A DNA stretch of 64,000 nt from Kluyvera sp046569695 (GCF_046569695.1 NZ_JBKHUI010000012.1:62001-126000); one strand, 5' to 3'. Shown: positions 1 to 9,439, counted from the stretch's first letter. The notes: generated from the letters alone by a model not told the origin. Numbers and translations: made by a program.

Positions 1-1595
1 AAGCGACCGCTGCTGCCGCACCTGCCGCACCAGGCCTGATCTCCCGTTTCTTCGGCGCGCTGAAAAACCTGTTTGCCGGTACCCCGGAAACGCCGGTTGA
101 AGCTCAGCCTCAGAAGCAAGAAGCCAAACCTGAACGTCAGCAGGAACGCCGCAAGCCGCGACAGAACAACCGTCGCGACCGTAATGACCGCGGTGACCGT
201 AACGACCGTCGTGGCGATCGCAACGAACGTAACGACCGTGGTGAAAACGCCGAAGGCCGTGAACCGCGCGAAAACCGTGAAGGCCGCGAGGACAACCGTC
301 GTAACCGTCGTGAGAAGCCACAGCAGACCGGTGAAGCACGTGAAAACCGTCAGGTCGCTGCCGTAGACGACAGCGAGAAAGCGAAATCCCGTGACGAGCA
401 GCAGCAGTCCCGCCGCGAACGTAACCGCCGCCGCAACGACGAAAAACGTCAGCAGCCGCAGGAAGCTAAGCCGCAGAGCCGCGAAGAGCAGCCGGTCATT
501 GCCGAGGAAGCCGCAGCGGAAGAGCGCGTTCAGAACATGCCGCGTCGCAAGCCGCGTCAGCTGTCGCAGAAAGTACGTATCGAAACCGCTGAGCAGACTG
601 CAGCACGTGAACTGATTGCTGATGAACCGCAGCAGGAAGAAGCTCCGCGTACCGCTCTGGCGAAAGTTGACCTGCCAGCCGTCGTTGATGTTCCGGCACA
701 AGCCGAGCAGGACGATAGCGCAGAAGGTCGTGATAACAACGGCATGCCACGTCGCTCCCGTCGTTCTCCACGTCACCTGCGCGTCAGCGGCCAGCGTCGC
801 CGTCGCTACCGTGATGAGCGTTACCCGACCCAATCACCAATGCCACTGACCGTCGCCTGTGCGTCGCCAGAACTGGCATCCGGTAAAGTGTGGATCCGTT
901 ACCCGGTTGCACAGGTTCAGGATCAGGCCATCGCTGATGCACCGGTTGAGCAGAAAGAGATTGCACAGCCAATCGTGGCAGAAACCGTTGAGCAAACCGT
1001 AGCGCCTATCGCTGCTGCTGAGCCAGTTGCACCAGCAACTGTTGAAGCGCCGGTACAGGCTGCGGAAGTGATTGAGCCAGAAGCCGTGGTTGAACCTGTT
1101 GCGGTCGTTGCTGAAGCAGCAGCGCCTGCGCAGGAAGAAGCCCCTGCTCCGCTCGTTGTAGACGCGGTAGCTGAAGAGCCAGTCGTTGTTGAAGAAGCGC
1201 CGGTACAGCCGGTTGCCGAAACCGCAGCGCCGGTTGAAGAAGCCAACGTGGAAGCCGAACCAGCCGCCGCAGAGCCTGTAGTTGAAGCTCCAGCAGCGGT
1301 AACGCCTGAAGTGGAAGCGCCAGTTGTCGCGGCGGCTCCGGTCGTTGAAGCGCCAGTGGCTGCCCCGGCACCGGTTGTTGAAGCGCCTGTTGTCGCAGAG
1401 CCAGTACCAGCTGCCGCTCATCACGCCACCGCACCAATGACTCGCGCACCTGCACCAACCTACGTGCCTGAAGCGCCGCGTCACAGCGACTGGGTTCGCC
1501 CTGCCTTTGACTTCGACGGTAAAGGTTCCGCCGGTGGTCACAGCGCAACGCATACCGCGACCTCGGGTCCAACCCGCCCGCAGCCGGTTGAATAA
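1..1595 (+). CDS. rne: Ribonuclease E, C-terminal scaffold half (5' partial)
   Basis: The frame is open from base 3 to the TAA at 1593-1595; the catalytic N-terminal half lies outside the window. What remains is the degradosome scaffold. An amphipathic membrane-anchoring helix (PGLISRFFGALKNLF) is encoded at about 30-75. Arg/Asn-rich RNA-binding stretches follow up to about 540. A second Arg-rich segment (PRRSRRSPRHLRVSGQRRRR) and the strongly conserved TQSPMPLTVACASPELASG segment, in the RhlB/enolase-binding part, lie at about 744-905. Then comes a long Ala/Pro/Val/Glu-rich linker and the conserved C-terminal PNPase-binding end finishing ARPQPVE-like (here TRPQPVE). RNase E starts mRNA decay and processes rRNA and tRNA. 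Only the linker diverges from E. coli, as is usual for this disordered region. Confidence 0.97.
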   Translation, partial: ATAAAAPAAPGLISRFFGALKNLFAGTPETPVEAQPQKQEAKPERQQERRKPRQNNRRDRNDRGDRNDRRGDRNERNDRGENAEGREPRENREGREDNRRNRREKPQQTGEARENRQVAAVDDSEKAKSRDEQQQSRRERNRRRNDEKRQQPQEAKPQSREEQPVIAEEAAAEERVQNMPRRKPRQLSQKVRIETAEQTAARELIADEPQQEEAPRTALAKVDLPAVVDVPAQAEQDDSAEGRDNNGMPRRSRRSPRHLRVSGQRRRRYRDERYPTQSPMPLTVACASPELASGKVWIRYPVAQVQDQAIADAPVEQKEIAQPIVAETVEQTVAPIAAAEPVAPATVEAPVQAAEVIEPEAVVEPVAVVAEAAAPAQEEAPAPLVVDAVAEEPVVVEEAPVQPVAETAAPVEEANVEAEPAAAEPVVEAPAAVTPEVEAPVVAAAPVVEAPVAAPAPVVEAPVVAEPVPAAAHHATAPMTRAPAPTYVPEAPRHSDWVRPAFDFDGKGSAGGHSATHTATSGPTRPQPVE

Positions 1596-1612
1596 CCGCC
1601 GCGAGTAACATG

Positions 1613-1641
1613 AAAAATCGGCCCTGGTGGCCGATTTTTTT
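1613..1641 (+). terminator. rne terminator, probably bidirectional
   Basis: A perfect 10-bp stem (AAAATCGGCC/GGCCGATTTT) with a 5-base loop is followed by a run of eight T. It starts 18 bases after the rne stop and abuts the end of the convergent LysR gene, so it can serve both. Confidence 0.85.
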
Positions 1642-2576
1642 TACTCTTTTTTTGGCTGCTGCATGCCGGCAATTTGCGGCATCACTTCCCGCATCAGGTC
1701 GAGAAACTTACGCAGCCGCGTCGGGTAGTACCGCGCCCACGGATACACCAGATGCACCGGCAGCGGTGCGGCTTGCCACTGCGGCAATAGCTCAATCAGC
1801 TCCCCGCTCGCCAATTCCGCCTCCACCGTCCAGCTTGAGACAATCGCCACGCCTACATGTGCCAACGCGGCGTTCTTCGCTACGTACAGGCTGTCAGTGC
1901 TGAGCCGTGCCGCCACCGCGACATTCCTCGTCTGGTCATTCTCTGTATGGCGTAGCGCGACTTCATGCTGATAGAAGGTGCTGATAGCAATCCACGGCAG
2001 CGCGGAGAGCGAGTCAGGGCTTTCCACCGCCGGATAGCGCGCAAGGAGTTCGGGCGAGGCCACGATACAGCGCGGCACTTCCGCCAGCAGCACCGATACC
2101 GTTGCCGGATCAACATCCGCCCCCACGCGGATCGCACAGTCGATATTATCGCTGATAAAGTCCACCGCTTTATCATGCAGCATCCACTCCACCGACAGCT
2201 GCGGATAGCGTGCCAGAAAGCCCACCAGCGGCATCAGCAGCTGTTGCTGACCGAAGGCATGCGGCGCACGCACCCGCAGTGTGCCCACCGGCTGGTCGTC
2301 AGAAAACTGTAGCGCATCTTCCAGCGCCAGCCAGGACTCCACCACCTGACGCGCATGCTGATAGCAGCGCTCACCGTCGTCGGTTAGCTTCATCGCATGC
2401 GTAGAGCGCTGCAGCAGCCTCGCGCCCAGCATCTCCTCCAGCGATTGCAGGCGACGGCTGACGGTGGCCTGAGTGGTCTGTAGCTGCCGGGCAGCAGCGG
2501 AGAGCGAACCGGACTCCACAATGCGAATAAAGGTCCGCATCAGCTCCACGCGATCTATACGCTCATTTCTTTTCAT
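1641..2576 (-). CDS. LysR-family transcriptional regulator
   Basis: The product has 311 residues with a winged helix-turn-helix near residues 5-65 (LMRTFIRIVESGSLSAAARQ, then TQATVSRRLQSLEE) and a LysR effector-binding domain to the C-terminus. The start MKRNERIDRV at 2576 was chosen because the LysR fold begins there; the longer open frame adds a non-family N-terminus. It is divergent from the MFS exporter that starts at 2689, the usual layout for a LysR regulator and its target. The effector is unknown. In E. coli the rne and flgL genes are direct neighbours, so this pair is an insertion relative to that order. Confidence 0.88.
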   Translation of the reverse strand: MKRNERIDRVELMRTFIRIVESGSLSAAARQLQTTQATVSRRLQSLEEMLGARLLQRSTHAMKLTDDGERCYQHARQVVESWLALEDALQFSDDQPVGTLRVRAPHAFGQQQLLMPLVGFLARYPQLSVEWMLHDKAVDFISDNIDCAIRVGADVDPATVSVLLAEVPRCIVASPELLARYPAVESPDSLSALPWIAISTFYQHEVALRHTENDQTRNVAVAARLSTDSLYVAKNAALAHVGVAIVSSWTVEAELASGELIELLPQWQAAPLPVHLVYPWARYYPTRLRKFLDLMREVMPQIAGMQQPKKE

Positions 2577-2688
2577 TTTCGATTTGCCTATACGCCAAAC
2601 GTATAACTGTTTTACCACTTTGCCGGCTACCGCTCTACCCCAAAGACACGGAAAATGCGCCTCATACACCGTTGAGGACAACAACATC
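2577..2688. promoter_or_regulatory. Divergent promoter region of LysR gene and MFS exporter
   Basis: A 112-base gap between divergent starts. It holds the palindrome-like stretch ATACGCCAAACGTAT at about 2590, a T-N11-A arrangement as expected for a LysR operator. The operator assignment is inference. Confidence 0.4.
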
Positions 2689-3903
2689 ATGAACAATCAC
2701 ACCGCATCAACACAGGCAAACGGCCTGCTTATTTTTATCCTCGCGCTGGGCGCTGGGTTCAGCGTCGCCGCCATTTATTACGCCCAGCCGCTGCTGCCGC
2801 TGATGGGCTCAACCTTAAACCTGAGCGTGGAAGGTATGGGGCTGATTCCTACCCTGACCCAGGCCGGCTACGCGTTGGGGATTCTGTTTCTGCTGCCGCT
2901 CGGTGACCGCTACGACCGCCGGATGCTCATTCTGCTGAAAAGCCTATCGCTGGCGGTACTGTTGCTGGTTTACAGCCTGACCCAGCAGTTTCACTCGCTG
3001 CTGGCAGTGAGTTTGCTTATCGGCATGGCGGCCACTATGGCGCAGGATATTGTCCCGGCAGCGGCGATCCTCGCTCCGGCTGGCAAGCAGGGGAAAATGG
3101 TGGGTACGGTGATGACCGGTCTGCTGTTGGGGATCCTGCTGTCGCGTACCGTAAGCGGCGTGGTGGGCGAGCTGTTTGGCTGGCGCGTGATGTACCAGGC
3201 TGCCGCCGTCAGCATTGCGCTGATTGGTGCCCTGCTGTGGCGTGTACTGCCGAACTTTACCGCCCACTCAGAGCTGCACTATCCGGCGCTGATGGCTTCA
3301 ATGGCGCACCTGTGGCGTCGCTACCCAACGCTGCGTCGCGCCGCCATGGCACAGGGTTTTCTCTCTATCGCCTTTAGCGCCTTCTGGTCTACCCTTGCCG
3401 TGATGCTGGCCGAGCACTACCACATGGGCAGCGCCGTTGCAGGTGGGTTCGGTATCGCCGGTGCCGCCGGGGCATTAGCCGCACCGCTGGCAGGTGGTCT
3501 GGCGGATAAAGTCGGTGCCGAGAAGGTGACTCAACTGGGCGCTTTGCTGGTCAGCGTCTCATTCGCCCTGATGCTGCTGCTCCCGGTTCTGCCGCCGATG
3601 GCGCAGCTGGCGCTGATTGCCGTCTCCGCCGTGGGCTTCGATCTGGGCCTGCAGTCAAGCCTGGTGGCGCATCAGAACCTGGTCTATAGCCTTGAGCCGC
3701 AGGCTCGTGGCCGCCTGAACGCGCTGCTGTTCACCGGGGTGTTTATCGGGATGTCCGTGGGTTCAGTGCTGGGTACGCAGGTTTATGCGATGGCCGGTTG
3801 GGAAGGCGTGGTCGTACTGGCGACGGTAGCCGGTCTGGTAGCGCTCGCCATTCGCATCAGCGAAACCTGGCGTCTGCGTAACGCCGCGCTGAACGCGCAG
3901 TAA
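2689..3903 (+). CDS. MFS transporter, drug/metabolite exporter type
   Basis: The product has 404 residues with about 12 hydrophobic segments. The MFS loop 2-3 signature is present (LPLGDRYDRRMLI, residues about 66-78), and the second half carries the related GGLADKVGAEKV. The ATG at 2689 follows a TTGAGGA ribosome site and gives an N-terminus that enters directly into the first membrane helix (LLIFILALGAGFSVAAIYYA). It is an inner-membrane proton-driven exporter of unknown substrate, presumably controlled by the divergent LysR protein. Confidence 0.85.
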   Translation: MNNHTASTQANGLLIFILALGAGFSVAAIYYAQPLLPLMGSTLNLSVEGMGLIPTLTQAGYALGILFLLPLGDRYDRRMLILLKSLSLAVLLLVYSLTQQFHSLLAVSLLIGMAATMAQDIVPAAAILAPAGKQGKMVGTVMTGLLLGILLSRTVSGVVGELFGWRVMYQAAAVSIALIGALLWRVLPNFTAHSELHYPALMASMAHLWRRYPTLRRAAMAQGFLSIAFSAFWSTLAVMLAEHYHMGSAVAGGFGIAGAAGALAAPLAGGLADKVGAEKVTQLGALLVSVSFALMLLLPVLPPMAQLALIAVSAVGFDLGLQSSLVAHQNLVYSLEPQARGRLNALLFTGVFIGMSVGSVLGTQVYAMAGWEGVVVLATVAGLVALAIRISETWRLRNAALNAQ

Positions 3904-3908
3904 GCGAT

Positions 3909-3942
3909 GAAAAAAAGCCCGCGACGGGGTAGTGACGCGGGC
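3909..3942 (-). terminator. Terminator of the flagellar flgB-L transcript
   Basis: The inverted repeat GCCCGCG/CGCGGGC is followed on the minus strand by seven T. It lies about 45 bases beyond the flgL stop and 6 bases past the MFS stop. The T-tract orientation points to the flagellar operon, but it can also stop the convergent MFS transcript. Confidence 0.8.
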
Positions 3943-3987
3943 GATAAAAACATATCCAGTTTCCAGATATGTCAAAACCTACATGTT

Positions 3988-4923
3988 TTATTTATTCAGT
4001 TGGAACAGCGACATTCCCTGCATATCCGTAAACGCTTTGTACGCTGCCTGTAGTGCGGTTTGCTGCATGGTGTAATTCGAAATCGTTTCGTTCCAGTCTA
4101 CGTCAACCAGGTTGCTCATCTGCTGGGTTTGCGCCAGCGCACGGTCATCGCCCAGCGAATCGAGCTTATCGAGTTCGTTAAGCTGGGTACCCAGTTCGGC
4201 GCGGACGGTCAACACGTTGTTCAGCGAGTTGCTGAGGCTACGGTTGGTGCGGTCAATCACTACCTGAGCCGCGTCTTTCTTGGTGTCGTCATCGCCCACC
4301 GGATCTTTGAGCGCGGCAATCGCTGAATCCAGCGACTTTAAGATATTAGTGTCCGCATCAGGCTTAGCATTGCTGGTCGCGCTGTCAAACACGAGGTTAC
4401 CGGTATGACCAATCACCATCGTGCGCGAAGAGTCAACCTGCTGCTCAACGTTGAGCGTCCCACCCACATAGTTGCCCTGATCGTCAAACGGCGCTACATC
4501 CGTTTTATAACCGGCGAAAATATAGCGCCCGTTACCGTCGGTGCTGTTAGCCAGGTTGAGTATCTGATCGCGGATGCCCTGCAGGTCGGTAGCCAGAGAG
4601 GCGCGGTCATCATCGCTCAGCGTGCCGTTTCCAGCGTAAACGATCTTCTCCTGTGCCGACTGGATAGCCGTCGTTACCTGAGCCAGCGTTTTCTCTTCAA
4701 TCGATACACGCTGAGTGGCAAAGGTTCTCGCGCTCGCATACTGACTGTTCTGCGCCTGAGCCTGCGACAGCACGACGGCCTGAGAAGCGGCCACCGGGTC
4801 GTCCGACGCGCGGTTAACCCGCTTGCCGGTCGACATCTGTTCACCGTACTTCATCCATGCAGACTGAGAATCGGTAATGCCTCTCATGTTCTGCTGGTAC
4901 ATCATTAAGGTACTAACGCGCAT
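3988..4923 (-). CDS. flgL: Flagellar hook-filament junction protein FlgL (HAP3)
   Basis: The 311-residue protein starts MRVSTLMMYQQNMRGI and has the flagellin-like N-terminal helix with TGKRVNRASDDPVAASQ (residues about 52-68), diagnostic of FlgL. The C-terminal helix ends ALQAAYKAFTDMQGMSLFQL. It forms the second ring of the junction between hook and filament and is exported by the flagellar type III system with FlgN as chaperone. It lies 14 bases after flgK and is probably co-transcribed with it from the flgK sigma-28 promoter and from the upstream operon. Confidence 0.97.
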   Translation of the reverse strand: MRVSTLMMYQQNMRGITDSQSAWMKYGEQMSTGKRVNRASDDPVAASQAVVLSQAQAQNSQYASARTFATQRVSIEEKTLAQVTTAIQSAQEKIVYAGNGTLSDDDRASLATDLQGIRDQILNLANSTDGNGRYIFAGYKTDVAPFDDQGNYVGGTLNVEQQVDSSRTMVIGHTGNLVFDSATSNAKPDADTNILKSLDSAIAALKDPVGDDDTKKDAAQVVIDRTNRSLSNSLNNVLTVRAELGTQLNELDKLDSLGDDRALAQTQQMSNLVDVDWNETISNYTMQQTALQAAYKAFTDMQGMSLFQLNK

Positions 4924-4937
4924 GATGGTCCCTCTTC

Positions 4938-6593
4938 TTAGCGAATATTAATTAATGCGTCGAAGATGGTGCTTGCAGTTTGCAGCACCTGCGCATTGGC
5001 CAGGTAATACTGTTGATAGAGCTGCAGGTTGCCATACTCTTCATCGAGGTTGACCCCGGAGATTGACTGCTGCTGCTGAGTTAATTCGGTGACCACGCTC
5101 GCCTGCGTAGTGTTGCTGCTCTTCAGCGTGGCGGTTTTCGTCCCGATGGTACTCACCAGCGACGCATAGGCGTCGTTGAAGGTCTTCGAGCCGCCCACCA
5201 CTTTACTGTTTTGCAGATCCAGCAGCTTTTGGCCGTTACGGTTATCACTCTCACCGCCGTCTTTCGCGCCAGCGACCGCAAGCTCTGATTCGCTGCTAAC
5301 CCCCACGCTCATATTAACGATCGCATCGCTCACGGGTTTGACAATAAAGCTGTCCCCTTCCGTCAGCGGCTTCGTTCCTGCCGCTACGTTGACGGTCAGA
5401 CCGTCAAATTGCAGGCTCGTGGCAGTACTCGTGCTATCCAGCGTCACGGAGGTGTTGTCCGACATGCGCGTCACCTGCCAGTCACCGTTGACGTAGGCGA
5501 CTTTGTAGTCGGTTGCCTGCACTTTAGACGGCGTGTCGATACTGACACTCAGGGTCGATGAGCCTTTGTTATTCGTATTGCTTACCGCTCTTGGGTCACC
5601 CAGTTTGAAAAATTCGTCGCTGCCCTGGTTGCCCTTAGCATCAAACCCCTGGCTGTGAATGTCGTTAAACGCTTTCGCGAATGACATCGCCATCTGGTTG
5701 AGGCTATTACGCGTCTGGTCCAGATCCTGAGAGCGGAAGGTCAGCATGCCGCCCAGTGACCCGGTGGTCAGCAGCTTTTCCGGGATCTCAACGTTGCCCG
5801 CCACGTTATCGACATATGCCACAGTGGTACGCGTTGGATCGGCACTGCTCGGTACTGCCGCCAGCTGGTTCGACTTCGTCCCCGCCACCAGCGTATAGCC
5901 GTTAGCCATGGTGATGTTATAGGTGCTGCCGTCCTGGACATTGACCTCAACGCCCACCAGCTTGTTCAGATCGCTCACCAGTTGATCGCGCTGATCCAGC
6001 AGATCGTTTGGCGATGCCCCCGCCCCCACGCCGGTCAGACGTGAAATCTTGTCGTTCAGGCTGGCAATCTGCGAGGTGTAGTTGTTGATCTGCTCAACGG
6101 TCGAGGTGATGCTCAGGTTGACCTGCTTGTCCTGATCGCGCAGATACTGATCGGCAACCTTGAACTGGTTAACGACGCCATCGGCTTTGCCAAGTACGGT
6201 CTGACGTGCCGCCGGGTCTTCGGCGTTGCTGACCAACGTTTGCAGGCTGCTGAAGAAGTCCTGCAGGGTGGTCGAGATATTATTGGTCGTGCTCGCGAAC
6301 ATATTGTCGAGCTTAGAGACCTGCTCGTAACGCGTTGCCAGACCGCTGCTCTGGTTTTGCGCAGAACGGAGCTGATTGGTGATGAACGCGTTGTACTCAC
6401 GCTGAATGCTGGAGACATTAACGCCATTGCCCACCCAACCGCCCGCGCCCAGCGTGCTGTTGGCAGAAGCCAGCACCGTCGTCTGACGGGTGTATCCCGC
6501 TACGTTATAGCTGGAGATGTTGTTACTGGTGGTATTCAGCGCCGACTGTGCGGCGCTCAGCCCGCTCATCGCGCTGTTAATTAAACTGGACAT
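4938..6593 (-). CDS. flgK: Flagellar hook-associated protein 1 FlgK (HAP1)
   Basis: The product has 551 residues, close to the E. coli length of about 547. The N-terminus SSLINSAMSGLSAAQSALNT and the C-terminus with LYQQYYLANAQVLQTASTIF are the coiled-coil D0 ends typical of axial proteins. The middle is the more variable D2/D3 part. It forms the first ring on the hook end, onto which FlgL and the filament are built. A clear sigma-28 promoter lies directly upstream. Confidence 0.97.
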   Translation of the reverse strand: MSSLINSAMSGLSAAQSALNTTSNNISSYNVAGYTRQTTVLASANSTLGAGGWVGNGVNVSSIQREYNAFITNQLRSAQNQSSGLATRYEQVSKLDNMFASTTNNISTTLQDFFSSLQTLVSNAEDPAARQTVLGKADGVVNQFKVADQYLRDQDKQVNLSITSTVEQINNYTSQIASLNDKISRLTGVGAGASPNDLLDQRDQLVSDLNKLVGVEVNVQDGSTYNITMANGYTLVAGTKSNQLAAVPSSADPTRTTVAYVDNVAGNVEIPEKLLTTGSLGGMLTFRSQDLDQTRNSLNQMAMSFAKAFNDIHSQGFDAKGNQGSDEFFKLGDPRAVSNTNNKGSSTLSVSIDTPSKVQATDYKVAYVNGDWQVTRMSDNTSVTLDSTSTATSLQFDGLTVNVAAGTKPLTEGDSFIVKPVSDAIVNMSVGVSSESELAVAGAKDGGESDNRNGQKLLDLQNSKVVGGSKTFNDAYASLVSTIGTKTATLKSSNTTQASVVTELTQQQQSISGVNLDEEYGNLQLYQQYYLANAQVLQTASTIFDALINIR

Positions 6594-6623
6594 GAACGCT
6601 CCTTCTTAAGACCATGGTATTAC

Positions 6624-6650
6624 TTATCGGATGGCGGACGGCAAACTTGA
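6624..6650 (-). promoter_or_regulatory. Sigma-28 (FliA) promoter of flgKL
   Basis: Read on the minus strand, TCAAGTTT, 11 bases, then TCCGATAA. This is a near-perfect match to the flagellar class 3 consensus TAAAGTTT-N11-GCCGATAA, about 30 bases upstream of the flgK ATG. It allows late expression of flgKL separately from the flgB operon. Confidence 0.85.
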
Positions 6651-6656
6651 GGCTCA

Positions 6657-7607
6657 TCAGAACAGATTTTCGATGTCGTTACGGTAGGTGTTGCTAACCT
6701 TGTCGCTCATCGCTTTTAGCTGCTGAATCATGCTGGTTAATTTGCGCGCATACTGCGGGTCGGTTGCATAGCCAGCGTTCTGTAACGCCTGTGCGCCCTG
6801 CTCTGCCGTTGAGGCGGAGGTCACCGCCGCATAGCGCGGGTTGCGGGTCAGCAGGCTCACGTAGTCCGACAGCGCTTCCAGATACGAGCTGTAGACGCGG
6901 AATTTGGCCTTCACCTTCTTCGCTTCGCCGTTTTCAAATTCAGTGGTGGTGATTTCCGTCACCTTGCCCTTCCAGTCACCGGACGCCTTCACGCCAAACA
7001 GGTTAAAGCTCGGCTCGCCGTTTTCCCGGCGAATCTGCCGCTGCCCCCAGCCGGACTCCAGCGCGGCCTGCGCCAGAATCAGGTGGTGAGGAATGCCGCT
7101 TTGCTCGCTCGCCAGCCGCGCCGGAAGCGACAGCTGGGCGAGGAAGTCTTTGCTGTCGCCGGAGAGCGGCGTATCGCTGCTGTCCGGCGCCTTCGGCAGC
7201 GCTTTTCGTACCATCTGCGTCAGCGCGGCGTTCTGGTAGCTGGTGACCGTCTGCATATCGAACTTCATCGGTACCTGGCCGACGTTGTCGGCCGGTTCCT
7301 GCTGCTGCGTCGACAGCTGTTTGACCATCTCTTCCGCCAGGCCCAGACCTTTTCCTGCGGTCATCTGCTGGGCGATTTGTTGGTCATACATACTGGTGTA
7401 AAGCCGCGTCTGGTCGCTGCTGAAAAGACCATCTTTCGGCAGCGTTTCACGCATGCTTTTCAGCATCATCTGCACGAACATCCCTTCCACCTGACGCGCC
7501 ACCGGCCGCAGGTTGGCCTGCGGGTCCTGCCCGGCCTTGGTTTTCAGTTCATTCAACGACTGCGCGTCCCACGCGGCGCTCGCCAGTAATTTGCTGTCGG
7601 TCAGCAT
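6657..7607 (-). CDS. flgJ: Flagellar rod cap / peptidoglycan hydrolase FlgJ
   Basis: The product has 316 residues (E. coli 313). The N-terminal half (to about residue 150) is the rod-capping domain with the conserved VEGMFVQMMLKSMRETLPKDG. The C-terminal half (about 165-316) is a glucosaminidase domain, with the catalytic glutamate in AQAALESGWGQR and the motif YATDPQYARKL. It caps the growing rod and opens the peptidoglycan so that the rod can pass. Its ATG overlaps the flgI stop by one base (TAATG), indicating translational coupling. Confidence 0.97.
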   Translation of the reverse strand: MLTDSKLLASAAWDAQSLNELKTKAGQDPQANLRPVARQVEGMFVQMMLKSMRETLPKDGLFSSDQTRLYTSMYDQQIAQQMTAGKGLGLAEEMVKQLSTQQQEPADNVGQVPMKFDMQTVTSYQNAALTQMVRKALPKAPDSSDTPLSGDSKDFLAQLSLPARLASEQSGIPHHLILAQAALESGWGQRQIRRENGEPSFNLFGVKASGDWKGKVTEITTTEFENGEAKKVKAKFRVYSSYLEALSDYVSLLTRNPRYAAVTSASTAEQGAQALQNAGYATDPQYARKLTSMIQQLKAMSDKVSNTYRNDIENLF

Positions 7608-8704
7608 TAGACAATCTCCACCTTGGCACGCAGGCAGCCTGCGCTTTGCATCGCCTGGATAATCGACATCAGATCGATTGGCGTTGCTCCCAGCGCGTTC
7701 AGCGCACGCACCACGTTGTTCAGGTTGGCGCTGGCGCGAATGCTCTGCAGCGACCCGCCGCTCTGGCGAAGGTCAATTTGCGTTTGCGGCGTGACCACGG
7801 TACGGCCGCCAGCAAACGGCGTATCCGGCTGGTTCACCTGCGCGGAGCGGTTAACGGTAACGGACAGGTTACCTTGCGCCACCGCACAGCTATCCAACGT
7901 CACTTCGCGGTTCATCACCACCGAGCCGGTACGGGAGTTGATAATAATCTTCGCATCCTGCGGCGTGGTACCCACTTCCAGGTTCTGGATATCTGCCAAC
8001 AGACGCACCTGACCGCTGCCGCCCACCGGCGCACGCACCTGTACGGTACGCGCATCCAGCGCGGTGGCGTTACCGAGGCTGCTGCGACGGTTGATAGTGT
8101 CGGCAATCTGCTGCGCCATGGTGAAGTCATCGTCGTTCAGCTGCAGATTGATGGTGTTACCTGCGCCAAACTGCGTTGGCAGTTCGCGTTCGATGGTCGC
8201 CCCACCGGTAATACGCCCGCCGTTCAGCTGGTTCACCTGCACGCTGCTGCCACCAGCGGCCGCACCTGCACCGCCCACCAGAATGTTGCCCTGCGCCAGC
8301 GCATACACCTGACTGTCCACGCCTTTCAGCGGGGTCATCAGCAGCGTACCGCCGCGCAGGCTTTTGGCGTTACCCATTGAAGAGACCACCACGTCGATGT
8401 TCTGCCCCTGACGGCCAAATGCCGGAAGCTGCGCAGTGACCATCACCGCCGCCACGTTTTTCAGCTGCATATTGGTGCCCGCTGGCACGGTGATCCCTAA
8501 CTGAGAGAGCATGTTGTTAAGGCTCTGGGTGGTAAACGGCGTTTGCGTCGTCTGGTCACCCGTGCCATCAAGGCCTACCACCAGACCATAGCCAATCAGC
8601 GAGTTTTCCCTCACCCCCTGCACGCTGGTGAGATCGCGGATGCGTTCGGCATGCGCGAGGCTGGTCATCAGCACCAGCGTCAGGGTTAGCAGAGTTTTAA
8701 ACAT
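7607..8704 (-). CDS. flgI: Flagellar P-ring protein FlgI
   Basis: The product has 365 residues with a Sec signal peptide (LTLTLVLMTSLAHA, mature from ERIRDL). It carries the family stretches VQGVRENSLIGYGLVVGLDG and TPLKGVDSQVYALAQGN. It assembles the periplasmic P ring around the rod. The length equals the E. coli family and the gene sits in the usual flgH-flgI-flgJ order. Confidence 0.97.
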   Translation of the reverse strand: MFKTLLTLTLVLMTSLAHAERIRDLTSVQGVRENSLIGYGLVVGLDGTGDQTTQTPFTTQSLNNMLSQLGITVPAGTNMQLKNVAAVMVTAQLPAFGRQGQNIDVVVSSMGNAKSLRGGTLLMTPLKGVDSQVYALAQGNILVGGAGAAAGGSSVQVNQLNGGRITGGATIERELPTQFGAGNTINLQLNDDDFTMAQQIADTINRRSSLGNATALDARTVQVRAPVGGSGQVRLLADIQNLEVGTTPQDAKIIINSRTGSVVMNREVTLDSCAVAQGNLSVTVNRSAQVNQPDTPFAGGRTVVTPQTQIDLRQSGGSLQSIRASANLNNVVRALNALGATPIDLMSIIQAMQSAGCLRAKVEIV

Positions 8705-8715
8705 GGTTCACCTCG

Positions 8716-9414
8716 TTACATCGGCGATAAGTTAAGGAAGAAACGCTGCAGCCAGCCCATATTCTGCGCTTCGTTGATATAGCCGTTGCCGACATATTCG
8801 ATGCGTGCATCCGCCACCTGGGTGGACGGTACGGTGTTGCTGCCGCTGATAGTGCGCGGGTTAACCACCCCGGAGAAGCGGATAAATTCAGTGCCCTGAT
8901 TGATGGCAATCTGTTTTTCGCCCACCACGTGCAGGTTACCGTTGACCAGTACCTGATCGACGGTCACCGTCAGCGTGCCGCTAAAGGTGTTGCTGGCGTT
9001 AGCACCGCCCTTGCCGTTAAAGGTGTTGCCACCGGAGGCGTCGACATCGGCGCGCGCATTGCCAAACAAGCCCTGCAGGTAGCGCGGTACGGTGTCGAAG
9101 CCGAAATTGGTTTTGCCATCGCGGCTGGCGTTCGCCGACGAGCTTTTACTCGCACTGACGTTTTCTTGCAGCACGATAGTCAGCGTATCGCCGATATTGC
9201 GTGGACGACGGTCTTCAAACAGCGGTTGGTAGCCGTAGTTAATCGGCTGCGCGGTCTGGAAAATAGAGCCATTCGCCACCGGAACCGGGCCAGGAATCGG
9301 CTGGGCGGTCGTCGCCCCTTCCACCAGCGGCTTGGACGGCACGAGGGCGCACCCTGCCACGCTGAGTGCGACAACGGTTAAAAGCGGATAACGAAACGCT
9401 GCGGATTTTTGCAT
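8716..9414 (-). CDS. flgH: Flagellar L-ring lipoprotein FlgH
   Basis: The product has 232 residues with a lipoprotein signal ending at the lipobox LSVAGC, then ALVPSKPLVEG. Conserved stretches include LFEDRRPRNIGDTLTIVLQE and the C-terminal NGYINEAQNMGWLQRFFLNL. It forms the outer-membrane L ring. The gene is separated from flgG by an unusual 198-base spacer filled with REP elements. Confidence 0.97.
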   Translation of the reverse strand: MQKSAAFRYPLLTVVALSVAGCALVPSKPLVEGATTAQPIPGPVPVANGSIFQTAQPINYGYQPLFEDRRPRNIGDTLTIVLQENVSASKSSSANASRDGKTNFGFDTVPRYLQGLFGNARADVDASGGNTFNGKGGANASNTFSGTLTVTVDQVLVNGNLHVVGEKQIAINQGTEFIRFSGVVNPRTISGSNTVPSTQVADARIEYVGNGYINEAQNMGWLQRFFLNLSPM

Positions 9415-9439
9415 TGCTTTCTTCTTCTGAATCTCAATG

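Noticed and set aside
834..1611. Large minus-strand frames opposite rne
   Set aside because: They are shadows of the biased Ala/Glu/Val-rich coding of the RNase E scaffold; the plus-strand protein matches the family to its last residue.
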